Shown here in pieces: positions 43,431-52,872 of a stretch of 64,000 nucleotides of DNA. The position numbers were made by a program, and so were the translations under genes. Where the stretch lies: assembly GCA_037045265.1 (NCBI GenBank), contig JBAOHV010000024.1, positions 1 through 64,000 on the forward strand. The letters are read 5' to 3'. Every line of letters begins with the position of its first letter. Position 1 is the stretch's first letter. The notes under the pieces were generated by a model. It was not told where the DNA came from, did no database searches, and saw only the letters and a list, made by a program, of their open reading frames with translations. Source of the DNA: JBAOHV01 sp037045265. Lineage in GTDB: Bacteria > Actinomycetota > Acidimicrobiia > Acidimicrobiales > Microtrichaceae.

Positions 43431-45945
43431 CGTCGACCCCTTCGTCACCGGCTTGCGCCTCCTCGGAGTCTTCGCTCGAGAGGACCCGCGCCACCGCGGC
43501 GACCTTGGAATCACCAGCGGTGTTCATGACCTTCACCCCGGTCGCTGAACGTCCCTGGATGGAGATGTCCCGAACACCCGTGCGGATCAGCACCCCGGCA
43601 TCGTTGATCAGCAGCAGGTCGTCGTCCTCGCCCACGAGGAACCCGGTGACGATCCGGCCGCGGTCGGCGTGCAGCTTGTGGGCACGGATTCCCTGCCCAC
43701 CCCGGTGCTGCACAGTGAACTCCGAGACGTCGGTGCGCTTGCCGTAGCCGGCGTCGGTGATGGTCAGCAGCCGCAGCTCCGGGTCGACTGCCGCGGCACC
43801 GACCACACGGTCACCGTTGCGCAGCTTCATGCCGCGCACGCCGGCCGCGTTGCGGCCCATCGCGCGGACATCGTCCTCGTCGAAGCGGATGCCCTGGCCG
43901 GCTTCGGACACGAGCAGGATCTCATCGTCGCCGGAGGTAGGAATGACCGTCACCAGCTCGTCGCCGTCGCGCAGGTTGATGGCTATCAGGCCGTCCTTGC
44001 GGGTGTTGTCGTAGGCGTTGAACATCGTCTTCTTGACCACGCCGTTGCGGGTCACGAAGAACAGGTAGCGATGCGTCTCGTAGTCGCGGGTGTCGATGAT
44101 CGTCTCGATCTTCTCGTCCGTCTGGAGTTGCAGAAGGTTGACGATCGCCAGGCCCTGCGCGGTGCGATCGCGTTGGGGGATGCGGTGGGCCTTGAGCCGG
44201 TACACCCGACCCCGGTTCGAGAAGAACAGCAGGAAGGCGTGGGCCGACGTGTGGACCAGGTGCGTGATGTAGTCCTCTTCCTTGAGCTTCGCTCCGGCCA
44301 CGCCCCGCCCACCTCGCGCCTGTGCACGGAACGTGTCGGCCGCGACGGTCTTGATGTAGCCCCGCTCGGTCATCACCACGACGACGTCCTCGTCATCGAT
44401 CAAGTCCTCTATGTCGAGGTCCCCGTCGTCGTGCTCCAAACTCGTTCGCCGCTCCGTGGCGAACTCGTCGCGTATCTCTGTGAGCTCCTCCTTGATCACC
44501 GCTCGGAGCTTGGCCTCGTCGCCGAGGATCGCCTCGAGCTCCGCGATGGTGATGCGGAGCTGGGCCATCTCCTCCTCGAGGCGTTCACGACCGAGCCGCG
44601 TGAGCGTCGACAGTCGCATGTCGACTATCTCGGTCGCCTGGATCTCGGAGAACTCGAAGCCCTCGCCCTGTAGAGCGATGATCGCCGACGCGCGGTCCGC
44701 CGACGCACGGATGGCAGCGATGATCTCGTCGATCAGGTCGAGTGCCTTCAGGAACCCTTCGACGATGTGCGCCCTGCGCAGCGCCTTGTCCAGGCGGTAC
44801 TGCGAACGCCTGGTGATGACCTCGACCTGGTGCGAGACGTAGTGGGTCAGCGCCTGTGCCAGATTCAGCGTTCGCGGCACCCCGTCCACGAGAGCGACGA
44901 AGTTCACCGCGAACGACGTCTGCAACGGGGTGTGCTTGTACAGGTTGTTCAACAGCACGTTCGCCGGTGCGTCGCGCTTGAGCTCTATCACGAGGCGGGT
45001 CACACCACGAGAGCGCTCGTTGCGGATCTCGCGCACGCCTTCGATGACCCGGGCGTTGGCCAACTCGGCGATCTTCTCCTCGATCTGCTCGACCGAGGTC
45101 TGGTAGGGGATCTCGCTGACGACGATGCGCTCGCCGCCCTTCGCGGTCTCCTCGATCTCCGCGCGAGCGCGGATCTTGATCGAACCACGACCGGTCCGGA
45201 CCGCTGACAGGATGCCCGCACGACCCATGATCTGGGCACCGGTCGGGAAGTCCGGGCCTTTGACGAACTCCATCAGGTCGTCCGGGGTGGCCTCGGGGTT
45301 GTCGAGCATGTGGATCGTCGCGTCGATGACCTCACCGAGGTTGTGAGGCGGGATGTTCGTGGCCATGCCGACCGCGATCCCCTGGCTCCCGTTCACCAGC
45401 AGGTTCGGGAACCGCCCCGGCAGGACCACCGGCTCCTCGGTCGAGCCGTCGAAGTTGGCGCTGAAGTCGACCGTGTCCTCGTCGATACCGGCGAGCATGT
45501 GCATGGCCAACGAGGTGAGTCGGCACTCTGTGTAGCGGTATGCCGCAGGTGGGTCCGACGGCGAACCGAAGTTCCCGTGGGGGTCGATCAGCGGGTGACG
45601 AAGGCTGAAGTCCTGTCCCATCCTGACCAGCGCGTCGTAGACGGACTGGTCACCGTGGGGGTGGTACTTGCCGAGTACATCGCCGACGACAGTCGCGCAC
45701 TTCTTGTGGTTCCGGTCCGGGCGGAGCCCGGCCTCGTGCATCGCCCAGAGGATCCGGCGATGGACCGGCTTGAGGCCGTCGCGTGCGTCAGGCAGCGCGC
45801 GGGCGACGATGACCGACATGGCGTAGTCCAGGAAGGACTGCTCCATCTCCTGTTGGATCTCGATCGGTTCGATCGCTCCGGAGGTGATCGCCCTGTCACC
45901 GCCGACGCTGTCGTCGGGGCCGGTAGGGGTCTGGTCGTCACTCAT
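43390..45945 (-). CDS. gyrA: DNA gyrase subunit A
   Basis: 851 residues, normal for actinobacterial GyrA. The N-terminal breakage-reunion domain contains FLDYAMSVIVARALPDARDG, KYHPHGDQSVYDALVRMGQD and PPAAYRYTECRL with the catalytic Tyr. The C-terminal beta-pinwheel has repeated segments such as VTRNGVVKKTMFNAYDNTRK and GRIVTGFLVGEDDDLLL. In the quinolone-resistance region the residue matching E. coli Ser83 is Gln (GDQSVYD). It acts with GyrB to supercoil DNA, and follows gyrB by 36 bases on the same strand. Confidence 0.98.
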   Translation of the reverse strand: MSDDQTPTGPDDSVGGDRAITSGAIEPIEIQQEMEQSFLDYAMSVIVARALPDARDGLKPVHRRILWAMHEAGLRPDRNHKKCATVVGDVLGKYHPHGDQSVYDALVRMGQDFSLRHPLIDPHGNFGSPSDPPAAYRYTECRLTSLAMHMLAGIDEDTVDFSANFDGSTEEPVVLPGRFPNLLVNGSQGIAVGMATNIPPHNLGEVIDATIHMLDNPEATPDDLMEFVKGPDFPTGAQIMGRAGILSAVRTGRGSIKIRARAEIEETAKGGERIVVSEIPYQTSVEQIEEKIAELANARVIEGVREIRNERSRGVTRLVIELKRDAPANVLLNNLYKHTPLQTSFAVNFVALVDGVPRTLNLAQALTHYVSHQVEVITRRSQYRLDKALRRAHIVEGFLKALDLIDEIIAAIRASADRASAIIALQGEGFEFSEIQATEIVDMRLSTLTRLGRERLEEEMAQLRITIAELEAILGDEAKLRAVIKEELTEIRDEFATERRTSLEHDDGDLDIEDLIDDEDVVVVMTERGYIKTVAADTFRAQARGGRGVAGAKLKEEDYITHLVHTSAHAFLLFFSNRGRVYRLKAHRIPQRDRTAQGLAIVNLLQLQTDEKIETIIDTRDYETHRYLFFVTRNGVVKKTMFNAYDNTRKDGLIAINLRDGDELVTVIPTSGDDEILLVSEAGQGIRFDEDDVRAMGRNAAGVRGMKLRNGDRVVGAAAVDPELRLLTITDAGYGKRTDVSEFTVQHRGGQGIRAHKLHADRGRIVTGFLVGEDDDLLLINDAGVLIRTGVRDISIQGRSATGVKVMNTAGDSKVAAVARVLSSEDSEEAQAGDEGVDDGGGAEGLTSETD

Positions 45946-45981
45946 CGAGCTGGTACTCCACGGTCTGGCGTCGTGGCCATG

Positions 45982-47934
45982 TCAGATGTCGAGGAAGCGG
46001 ACATCTGTGGCGTTGGTCTGGATGAAGTTCTTGCGGCTCTCGACGTCCTCGCCCATGAGGATCGAGAAGACCTCGTCGGCGATGACGGCCTGTTCCACCG
46101 AGATCTGCAGAAGCGTGCGCCGCGCGGGATCCATGGTCGTCTCCCACAGCTCGGTCGCGTCCATCTCGCCGAGACCCTTCAGTCGCTGGAACTCGTTCTT
46201 GTGGTTCGGGTGCTCCGCCAGGAACGACGCCTTGGCCGAATCGTCCTTCAGGTAGATCTTGTTGCGCCCCACCTCGGTCGAGTACAGCGGTGGCTGCGCG
46301 ATGAACACGTGCCCCCCCTCGATCAGCGGGCGCATCTGACGGAAGAAGAACGTCAGCAGCAAGGTCCGGATGTGGGATCCATCGACGTCCGCATCACACA
46401 TCAGGATGACCTTGTGGTAGCGGATCTTCTCGATGTCGAACTCGTCGCCGACTCCTGCGCCGACCGCCGAGATCAGCGCCTGGACCTCGGCGTTCTTGAG
46501 CATCTTGTCGAGCCACGCGCGCTCGACGTTGAGGATCTTGCCTCGTATGGGCAGGATGGCCATGGTCGCCGGGTTCCGGGCGTCCTTGGCAGAGCCGCCA
46601 GCGGAGTTGCCCTCGACTATGTAGAGCTCGGACTCCCGAGGGTCCTTCGACGAGCAGTCGGCCAGCTTGCCCGGCAGACCTGCGCCGTCGAGTGCCGACT
46701 TTCGCCGGGTCGCGTCGCGGGCGTTGCGTGCGGCCTCGCGTGCACGCGACGCCTGCACCGCCTTCTGCACTATCCGCTTGGCCTCGGAGGGATGCTCCTC
46801 GAGCCACTCGGCGAGCTTCTCGTTCGTGGCGCGCTCCACGAGCGATCGCATGGGAACGTTGCCGAGCTTCGCTTTGGTCTGGCCCTCGAACTGCGGATCG
46901 GTGAGCTTGACGGAGATGATCGCGGTGAGCCCTTCACGGATGTCCTCGCCCTGCAGGTTCGGGTCCTTCTCCTTGAGCATCTGGTGCTCACGGGCGTAGC
47001 GATTGACCGTGTTCGTGAGGGACTTCTTGAACCCCTCCTCGTGCATGCCGCCCTCGATCGTCGAGATCCCGTTCGCGAACGAGTGGAGCCCGTCGGCGTT
47101 GTAGCCGGTGTTCCACTGGAAGGCGAGCTCGACCTCCATCGAGGAGTCCTCGCCCTCTTCGCCCTGGACGAAGTAGCCGACGTCGCTGAACAACGCCTCC
47201 TTGGCCGCGTTCACGTGGCGGACGAAGTCCTTGATCCCGCCCTCGTAACGGAACACGATCGGCTCGGCGCCGTCGGCGCGCTCGTCGACGAAGGAGATCT
47301 GCAGTCCGGCGTTGAGGAACGCCATCATCTGGAACCGCTCGGTCAGGGTCGCCGCCCGGAACGAGATCTCGTCGAAGATGGTCGGGTCGGGCCAGAACCG
47401 CACCGTGGTACCGGTCCTCGGTTCGCCGTCCGGGCCCATGGGGGAATCACCGATCACGTGCAGACGATCGACAAGCTCGCCGCCGTCGACGAACCCCATC
47501 TTGTGGCGCTCACCGGCACGGTCGATCTCGACCTCGACGCGACTCGACAGGGCGTTCACCACCGAGACACCGACACCGTGCAGCCCGCCCGACACCTTGT
47601 AACCGCCTCCGCCGAACTTGCCCCCGGCGTGCAGGACCGTCAGCACGACCTCTGCGGCGGACATCTCGGGGTACTGCGTGGAGGTACCGACGGGAATCCC
47701 TCGACCGTCGTCGCGCACCTCACAGCCACCGTCCGCGAGCAGGACGACCTCGATCGAATTGGCATGGCCTGCCATTGCCTCGTCGACGGAGTTGTCGACG
47801 ATCTCGTAGACCATGTGGTGCAGTCCCGACGGGCCGGTCGAGCCGATGTACATGCCCGGGCGCTTGCGAACGGCTTCGAGTCCTTCGAGCACCTGGATCG
47901 CGTCGGCATCGTAGGTAGTGGGTTCAACGGACAA
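45982..47934 (-). CDS. gyrB: DNA gyrase subunit B
   Basis: About 650 residues. The ATPase domain begins YDADAIQVLEGLEAVRKRPG then MYIGSTGPSGLHHMVYEIVD, with EVRDDGRGIPVG for ATP binding. Toprim is ELYIVEGNSAGGSAKDARNP, and VILMCDADVDGSHIRTLLLT holds the metal-binding aspartates. The C-terminus is complete. TTG at 47,934 was preferred to GTG 47,952 because GGAGG lies 7 bases upstream of it. Two DnaA-box matches lie ~75-95 bases upstream. Confidence 0.97.
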   Translation of the reverse strand: MSVEPTTYDADAIQVLEGLEAVRKRPGMYIGSTGPSGLHHMVYEIVDNSVDEAMAGHANSIEVVLLADGGCEVRDDGRGIPVGTSTQYPEMSAAEVVLTVLHAGGKFGGGGYKVSGGLHGVGVSVVNALSSRVEVEIDRAGERHKMGFVDGGELVDRLHVIGDSPMGPDGEPRTGTTVRFWPDPTIFDEISFRAATLTERFQMMAFLNAGLQISFVDERADGAEPIVFRYEGGIKDFVRHVNAAKEALFSDVGYFVQGEEGEDSSMEVELAFQWNTGYNADGLHSFANGISTIEGGMHEEGFKKSLTNTVNRYAREHQMLKEKDPNLQGEDIREGLTAIISVKLTDPQFEGQTKAKLGNVPMRSLVERATNEKLAEWLEEHPSEAKRIVQKAVQASRAREAARNARDATRRKSALDGAGLPGKLADCSSKDPRESELYIVEGNSAGGSAKDARNPATMAILPIRGKILNVERAWLDKMLKNAEVQALISAVGAGVGDEFDIEKIRYHKVILMCDADVDGSHIRTLLLTFFFRQMRPLIEGGHVFIAQPPLYSTEVGRNKIYLKDDSAKASFLAEHPNHKNEFQRLKGLGEMDATELWETTMDPARRTLLQISVEQAVIADEVFSILMGEDVESRKNFIQTNATDVRFLDI

Positions 47935-48008
47935 GCGAGGGCCTCCGGGCACGGATGAGAGGGCTCCGGACGACTTGGTCGAAATGGCTCGCAGGTGTTC
48001 CGAGAAGG

Positions 48009-48028
48009 TGTGGACAACCTGTGGATCC
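48009..48028 (-). promoter_or_regulatory. DnaA boxes upstream of gyrB
   Basis: TTGTCCACA (minus strand, 48,017-48,009) matches the actinobacterial DnaA box exactly. A second, weaker copy, GGATCCACA (48,028-48,020; 7 of 9), follows after two bases in the same orientation. They lie between dciA and gyrB and may link gyrase expression to initiation, or be part of the wider origin. Confidence 0.6.
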
Positions 48029-48131
48029 CATGGTTCCCCCAGGGGCCGCGCCGGCGCCAGATCCTACCACTCCCCTGGGACCGGAACGGCCCGACGACGG
48101 GGCGCGCGGCCCGCGCTGGCGCCAGTTCGGA

Positions 48132-48455
48132 TCAGCCCTTGCGGACCCTCAGACTCACCTTGTCGACGACCTTGCCGTCACACAGCGAGTTCACTGCCGC
48201 GCAGAGGTCAGAAGCGCTCCAGCGGAGGTGTTCGGCCACCGCCGGATCATCGACCGCGATGACGAGTTCGGTGCCGCGCAACGACTCCAGATGACAGCGT
48301 GCGGCAAGGTCCGAACCCAGCAGAGACACCCAGTGGCTCTCCAGGATCAACAGGGTGTCGGGCCTGGCCAGCCCCATTGTCCGGTGCAGCCTGGCGAGCA
48401 TGCTCGACAGGTCCGCCGGACCGCGGTCGCTGTCCGGCAACGGCTCCCAGGTCAT
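48132..48455 (-). CDS. dciA: DciA-type helicase loader/operator (DUF721)
   Basis: 107 residues with the DUF721 KH-like core: LILESHWVSLLGSDLAARCH, then LRGTELVIAVDDPAVAEHLR. DciA is the ancestral partner that loads or activates DnaB helicase in bacteria lacking DnaC/DnaI. It sits between recF and gyrB, where this gene is found in other Actinobacteria. The gap to recF is 21 bases. Confidence 0.85.
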   Translation of the reverse strand: MTWEPLPDSDRGPADLSSMLARLHRTMGLARPDTLLILESHWVSLLGSDLAARCHLESLRGTELVIAVDDPAVAEHLRWSASDLCAAVNSLCDGKVVDKVSLRVRKG

Positions 48456-48476
48456 GGACCCGACACTACCGGCCGG

Positions 48477-49571
48477 TCACCGGTCCTCCCGAGAGACCTC
48501 GACCACCTGCCCCGGCGCCACCGACAGCACCTGGTCCACATGCACACCTTCGGGCAGACCCGCTGCGCTCGACAGGAGCGTCTGGCCGGAAGGCAGCGAT
48601 CGCAGCAGAGCTGCGGACCGGAGAGGGTCGAGCTCCGAGAACACGTCGTCGAGAAGGAGCACCGGAGCGGTCCCCACGGACTCGGTGACCAGGCGGTGAC
48701 CGGCGAGCCGCAGGGCCAGAGCGAGCGAACGCTGCTCGCCCTGTGAGGAATGGGTACGAGAAGGCAGGTCGTTGAGCTGGACCGCCAGATCGTCGCGGTG
48801 TGGTCCGACGAGGGTGACCCCACGCCTCAGCTCGTCGGCCCGCACGCCAGCCAGGGCTTGCGCCAGACCGACGTCGCGCCAGTGTGCCTCGTAGCGCATG
48901 GTGATCGGCTGGTTCTCACCCGCGACGTCGCCGTAGGCGGTCACGACGAGCGGTTCGAGCCGGCTCACCAGATCGGAGCGCCGTCGTGCGAGCTCCTCAC
49001 CTGACTCGACCAGCTTGGAGTTCCATACCTCGAGGGTGAGCGCGGCCGCCTCGTCCAGACGACCCTTGGTCTGTTTGAGCAGGGCGTTGCGTTGTCGCAC
49101 CGCTCTTTCGAACTCCGAGCGGAGTGCGTCGTTGCGCACGTCCAGGGAAACGAGCAAATGGTCCAGGAAAACACGCCGCAGACCCGGTCCTCCCTTGATG
49201 AGGGGCAGGTCGTCGGGGGAGAACACTGTCGTGCGCAGCGCACCCAAGAGGTCTCGTGACCTGGTGAGGCGCTGGCGATTGACCAGTACCCGGTTCCGCC
49301 CGTTCGGGACCAGCTCTGCCTCGATCAGCTGCTCGCGGCCGTCGGCTTCGATGCTGCCCCTCACCACCGCGACCGGTGCCCCGGATCGCACCAGAGCTTC
49401 CGATGGAGCTCCCCGGAACGACTCGAGCATCGCCAGGTAGGCGACAGCCTCCAACAGGTTGCTCTTGCCGACACCGTTGGGACCCAGGACCGCGCACAGA
49501 CCCGCTGTCAGCTGCAGGTCGACAGATTCGTAGGACCGGAAGTCCTTCAACCAGAGATGTTCTACGTGCAC
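48477..49571 (-). CDS. recF: DNA replication and repair protein RecF
   Basis: 364-residue SMC-like ATPase that helps load RecA at gaps. MHVEHLWLKDFRSYESVDLQ begins the protein; Walker A is AVLGPNGVGKSNLLEAVAYL, signature SSQGEQRSLALALRLAGH and Walker B APVLLLDDVFSELDPLRSAA. Length and order (dnaA-dnaN-recF) are canonical. Confidence 0.95.
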   Translation of the reverse strand: MHVEHLWLKDFRSYESVDLQLTAGLCAVLGPNGVGKSNLLEAVAYLAMLESFRGAPSEALVRSGAPVAVVRGSIEADGREQLIEAELVPNGRNRVLVNRQRLTRSRDLLGALRTTVFSPDDLPLIKGGPGLRRVFLDHLLVSLDVRNDALRSEFERAVRQRNALLKQTKGRLDEAAALTLEVWNSKLVESGEELARRRSDLVSRLEPLVVTAYGDVAGENQPITMRYEAHWRDVGLAQALAGVRADELRRGVTLVGPHRDDLAVQLNDLPSRTHSSQGEQRSLALALRLAGHRLVTESVGTAPVLLLDDVFSELDPLRSAALLRSLPSGQTLLSSAAGLPEGVHVDQVLSVAPGQVVEVSREDR

Positions 49572-49596
49572 CGCTGAAGTCGCAGCGACGCCCGAG

Positions 49597-50688
49597 TCAG
49601 GAGACCCGGACCGGCATCAGGAGATAGAGGAAGTCCTCACTGCCGATGGGACGGATGAGAGCGGGCTTCAGCGAGTCGACGGTCTCTAGGCAGATCTCGT
49701 CCCCCGGGGTCACCTCCAACCCGTCGACCAGGTACTCGGGGTTGAAAGCGACGGTGAGCTCCTCACCGTCGTAGGTCGCATCGAGCTGTTCGGAGGCCTC
49801 GCCGACGTCGAGCGTGACGGCGCGGAGCTCGAGCAGTCCATCGCTCATGGTCAGCCGGACCGGGCTGTTCTCGCGCGCCATGAGTCGTACTCTTCGCACG
49901 GCGTCCAACAGTCCCTGACGATCTACCTGAAGTCGGTTCGGCTGCGCGGAGGGGATCAGGCCGCGGTAGTTCGGGAACTCGCCCTCGATCAGGCGGGTGG
50001 TCAGGTGGAGCTCGCCCACGCTGAACGATGCATCCCGCTCACCGAGCACCAGGCGCACGTCGGTGTCGTCGTGCAGAAGTCGGGCCAGCTCGTTGAGCGC
50101 ACACGACGGGACGAGCACGGTCTGTCCCTCGCGGAGAGCTGTGGTGCCGGGAAGGTCACGAACCGCCAGACGATAGGAATCGGTGGAGACCATACGCAAA
50201 CCGCGTCCCTCGGCCGCCAACAGGACGCCGGTCAGGATCGGACGGGACTCATCGGTCGATGCGGCCCTGACGACCTGCTTGAGACCCTCGGCCAGGTCCG
50301 CTGACTGAAGGACGACCTGCTCCCCGTCGGGATCGATCAGGTTGGGGAACTCGTCAGCTGGAATCGTGTGCAGCTTGAAGTTGGACCGCCCTCCACTGAT
50401 GTGGGCCTCATCCCCCTCGGTGTCGAGCTCGACAGCTCCTCCTTCGAGTGAGCGCACGATGTCGACGACCATCTTCGCCGGCAGGACTGCCACGCCGTCG
50501 TTGCCACCGGAGACGGTGACCTCGGTGGTGATCGTCAGGTCCAGGTCGCTGCCTGTCAGACGGAGCTGGTTGCCCTCGAGTGACAGGCGCAGACCGGACA
50601 GCACGGGCAGAGTCGCCCGCGTAGAGGTGGCGCGTTGTGCGGTGGCGAGTGCGTCTACGAGGACGTCACGCTCACATCGGAACTTCAC
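49597..50688 (-). CDS. dnaN: DNA polymerase III beta subunit (sliding clamp)
   Basis: 363 residues, three repeated clamp folds. MKFRCERDVLVDALATAQRA starts domain 1; RPILTGVLLAAEGRGLRMVS lies in domain 2 (TGV motif), and FNPEYLVDGLEVTPGDEICL plus the ending PIGSEDFLYLLMPVRVS lie in domain 3. It tethers DNA polymerase III. GGGAGAACAAGTG upstream provides an RBS for the ATG at 50,688. Confidence 0.97.
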   Translation of the reverse strand: MKFRCERDVLVDALATAQRATSTRATLPVLSGLRLSLEGNQLRLTGSDLDLTITTEVTVSGGNDGVAVLPAKMVVDIVRSLEGGAVELDTEGDEAHISGGRSNFKLHTIPADEFPNLIDPDGEQVVLQSADLAEGLKQVVRAASTDESRPILTGVLLAAEGRGLRMVSTDSYRLAVRDLPGTTALREGQTVLVPSCALNELARLLHDDTDVRLVLGERDASFSVGELHLTTRLIEGEFPNYRGLIPSAQPNRLQVDRQGLLDAVRRVRLMARENSPVRLTMSDGLLELRAVTLDVGEASEQLDATYDGEELTVAFNPEYLVDGLEVTPGDEICLETVDSLKPALIRPIGSEDFLYLLMPVRVS

Positions 50689-50972
50689 TTGTTCTCCCTT
50701 TCCCCACTGCTGGAGCTGGTCTGGGTTGTCTCACAGCAGTCGTAGTAGTTGGGGCTGTGGATTGTGGGAAAGCTAGCGCAGGCCAGCACTGGGGCGGCAG
50801 GGTCGTCCACACCCTTGTTCGGTGATCCACTGCACACGCGTGTAATTGCATCTATGTCTGTGCAGGAAGCTCTCCCGGACGTGGCCGTCCCACAGCGCGA
50901 CCCAGCTCCCATCGCGGTCGCGATCCCCCTCCCATCCCCAAGAACCACGGCGGCCATCCCCAGTTCGGGGTC
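50689..50972. other. dnaA-dnaN intergenic region, candidate part of oriC
   Basis: 284 bases without a gene. In many Actinobacteria oriC lies here. Weak DnaA-box matches are TCGTCCACA at 50,803-50,811 (8 of 9) and CAATCCACA (7 of 9, minus strand, 50,756-50,764). There is no clear AT-rich unwinding element. The strongest box cluster is instead on the other side of dnaA. Confidence 0.45.
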
Positions 50973-52346
50973 TCATCCGCCGGACAGGATCTGTTGGATG
51001 AGCGAGGTCACGTCCTCGTAGGTCTTACGACGCTCCTGCATCAGGCTGGCGATCTTGTCGTACGCGTGGATGACGGTGGTGTGGTCACGGCCACCGAACT
51101 CCTTTCCGATCTGGGGGTAGGAGAGATCGGTCAGCTCACGACACACGTACATACCGACCTGTCTTGCGTGCACCAGGTCACACGTCCTGCTCTTGCTCTT
51201 GAGCTGTTCCTCTTCGAGGCTGAACATCTCGGCGGTGCGTTCGATGATGAAGCCGGCGGTGATCTGGCGGGGTTTGGTGGATTTGATCGAGTCGGCGAGC
51301 AGCTCGCCGGCCAGGTCGACGGTCAGCTTCGCGTCGTTGAGCGCCGCATATGCAGAAACCCTGATGAGCGCGCCTTCCAGTTCGCGGATGTTGTAGGTGA
51401 TGTTCGCCGCGATGAACTCGAGGACGTCAGGCGGAACCTGCGTGTTGGCGTTCTCACCCTTCTTGCGGAGGATCGCCAGGCGGGTCTCGAAGTCGGGTGG
51501 CTGGATATCGGTGATGAGGCCCATCTTGAACCGGCTGCGCAAGCGGTCCTCGAGGGTAGCGATCGCGTCCGGCGGACGGTCCGACGACAGGACGATCTGT
51601 CGCTGGGCCTCGTGGAGGGAGTTGAAGGTGTAGAAGAACTCCTCCTGGAGCTGCTCCTTGCCCTCCATGAACTGGATGTCGTCGACCAGAAGGACGTCGA
51701 TCTCACGGAAACGCCGCTTGAACTCGGGCTGGGTGTTCTTGCGGATGGCGTCGACGAACTCGTTCAGCAGTGTCTCGGTGGAGATGTAGCGCACCTGGTA
51801 GGTGGGGTAGTTCTCGCGGACGTAGTGGGCGATGGCTTGGAGAAGGTGCGTCTTGCCGAGCCCGGCGCCCCCGTAGACGAAGAGCGGGTTGTAGCTGCGG
51901 GCGGGGGTCTCGGCCACCGACAGGGCGGCCGCGTGGGCGAACCGGTTGGACGGACCGATCACGAAGGTGTCGAAGCTGTAGCGCCGTGTCGATGTCTCCG
52001 TCGGGGTCACCTGTTGGGTGTTGGCCTGGATCGTCCTGTCGACCTGGTCCGCCATCGGGGTGACGGACGGTGCCTCGGGTTCGGGTAGGCGGTCGTCGAT
52101 ATCCACTTCGAAGGCGACGGAGAGGTCACCGTGTCCCGCGTCGGTCAGTGCGGCCTCCACCAGTCCCAGATAGCGCTGCTCGATCCGCTGGCGCACCAGC
52201 TGGCTGGGGACGGTGATGGTCAGGGTGGAGTCGACCAGATCGCCGCAGCTGACGTCCTGAAAGGTGGAGCTCCACACCGAATCACTGACCTGCTCGATGA
52301 GCAGAGCGGCGGTGTCGCGCCAGATCTGAACTCCATCAGCTGGCAC
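50973..52346 (-). CDS. dnaA: Chromosomal replication initiator protein DnaA
   Basis: Initiator ATPase that opens oriC. Domain I starts VQIWRDTAALLIEQVSDSVW; domain III has Walker A VYGGAGLGKTHLLQAIAHYV and Walker B DVLLVDDIQFMEGKEQLQEE, then SSDRPPDAIATLEDRLRSRF. Domain IV ends with the DNA-binding KEFGGRDHTTVIHAYDKIAS. The GTG at 52,346 was chosen because GAGGAGG lies 8 bases upstream and it leaves the usual short lead before domain I. Longer starts at 52,376, 52,388 or TTG 52,400 would place the DnaA boxes inside the gene. Confidence 0.95.
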   Translation of the reverse strand: MPADGVQIWRDTAALLIEQVSDSVWSSTFQDVSCGDLVDSTLTITVPSQLVRQRIEQRYLGLVEAALTDAGHGDLSVAFEVDIDDRLPEPEAPSVTPMADQVDRTIQANTQQVTPTETSTRRYSFDTFVIGPSNRFAHAAALSVAETPARSYNPLFVYGGAGLGKTHLLQAIAHYVRENYPTYQVRYISTETLLNEFVDAIRKNTQPEFKRRFREIDVLLVDDIQFMEGKEQLQEEFFYTFNSLHEAQRQIVLSSDRPPDAIATLEDRLRSRFKMGLITDIQPPDFETRLAILRKKGENANTQVPPDVLEFIAANITYNIRELEGALIRVSAYAALNDAKLTVDLAGELLADSIKSTKPRQITAGFIIERTAEMFSLEEEQLKSKSRTCDLVHARQVGMYVCRELTDLSYPQIGKEFGGRDHTTVIHAYDKIASLMQERRKTYEDVTSLIQQILSGG

Positions 52347-52368
52347 CGCGCCGTCCTCCTCGGGCCAT

Positions 52369-52400
52369 CTGTCCACAGGTAGATCCACAAGTGTGGACAA
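52369..52400. promoter_or_regulatory. Cluster of three DnaA boxes upstream of dnaA
   Basis: CTGTCCACA (52,369-52,377, 8 of 9), AGATCCACA (52,381-52,389, 7 of 9) and TTGTCCACA on the minus strand (52,400-52,392, 9 of 9) lie within 32 bases, the last two facing each other. They begin 22 bases before the preferred dnaA start. They could be an autoregulatory site or the core of the origin. Confidence 0.65.
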
Positions 52401-52732
52401 ATCTGATCAACGCCTGACGAGAGGACGAACGTAGTCAGAAGCCCGTGAACGTGCAAATGATCCGACGGGTCCCTTGTCGGCCATGTGCCGGGAAGCCGTG
52501 AGAGGATCAGCGGGCCGGGCGCGGCTTGGCGCGTCCGGGGGCGAACCTCTACCATTCTCTGGTCCGGGTCCGCTCGGGGCTGTTCTCCACGTTCATCAGC
52601 CGTGTTCGGCTGGAACGGCACCGTGATGCCCGGTGATCTCTCGGCATCAGCCCCGCTCGGTTCCACTCCGGAAACACGGTCTGGCTGGACAACCGTCAGT
52701 AGACCTTAAATGACGATCGCACGGAGTCACTC
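52401..52732. other. dnaA-rpmH divergent intergenic region, possible oriC
   Basis: 332 bases between two divergent genes. It should hold the dnaA and rpmH promoters. A short AT-rich patch (AGACCTTAAATGA, near 52,701-52,713) is close to rpmH. Apart from the box cluster at its left edge no clear repeats are visible. Confidence 0.5.
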
Positions 52733-52867
52733 GTGAAGCGCACCTATCAACCGAAGGCCCGCCGGCGTTCCCGCAAGCACGGGTTCAGGCACCGGATGTC
52801 GGATCGAGCTGGCCAGGCGATCATCAAGGCCCGGCGACGCAAGGGCCGTCAGCGCCTCTCGGCCTGA
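52733..52867 (+). CDS. rpmH: 50S ribosomal protein L34
   Basis: 44 residues: VKRTYQPKARRRSRKHGFRH then RMSDRAGQAIIKARRRKGRQ, the full L34 pattern. GTG at 52,733 is the start. It begins the rightward gene block and is followed directly by rnpA, as in nearly all bacteria. Confidence 0.97.
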   Translation: MKRTYQPKARRRSRKHGFRHRMSDRAGQAIIKARRRKGRQRLSA

Positions 52868-52872
52868 TCGTC

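Noticed and set aside
45310..47958. Very long plus-strand open frame opposite gyrA/gyrB
   Set aside because: It is a shadow frame produced by high third-position GC in gyrB; its residue composition is unnatural and it shows no motif.
50689..50972. Definite oriC in the dnaA-dnaN gap
   Set aside because: Only weak DnaA-box matches and no AT-rich unwinding stretch; kept as a candidate region only.
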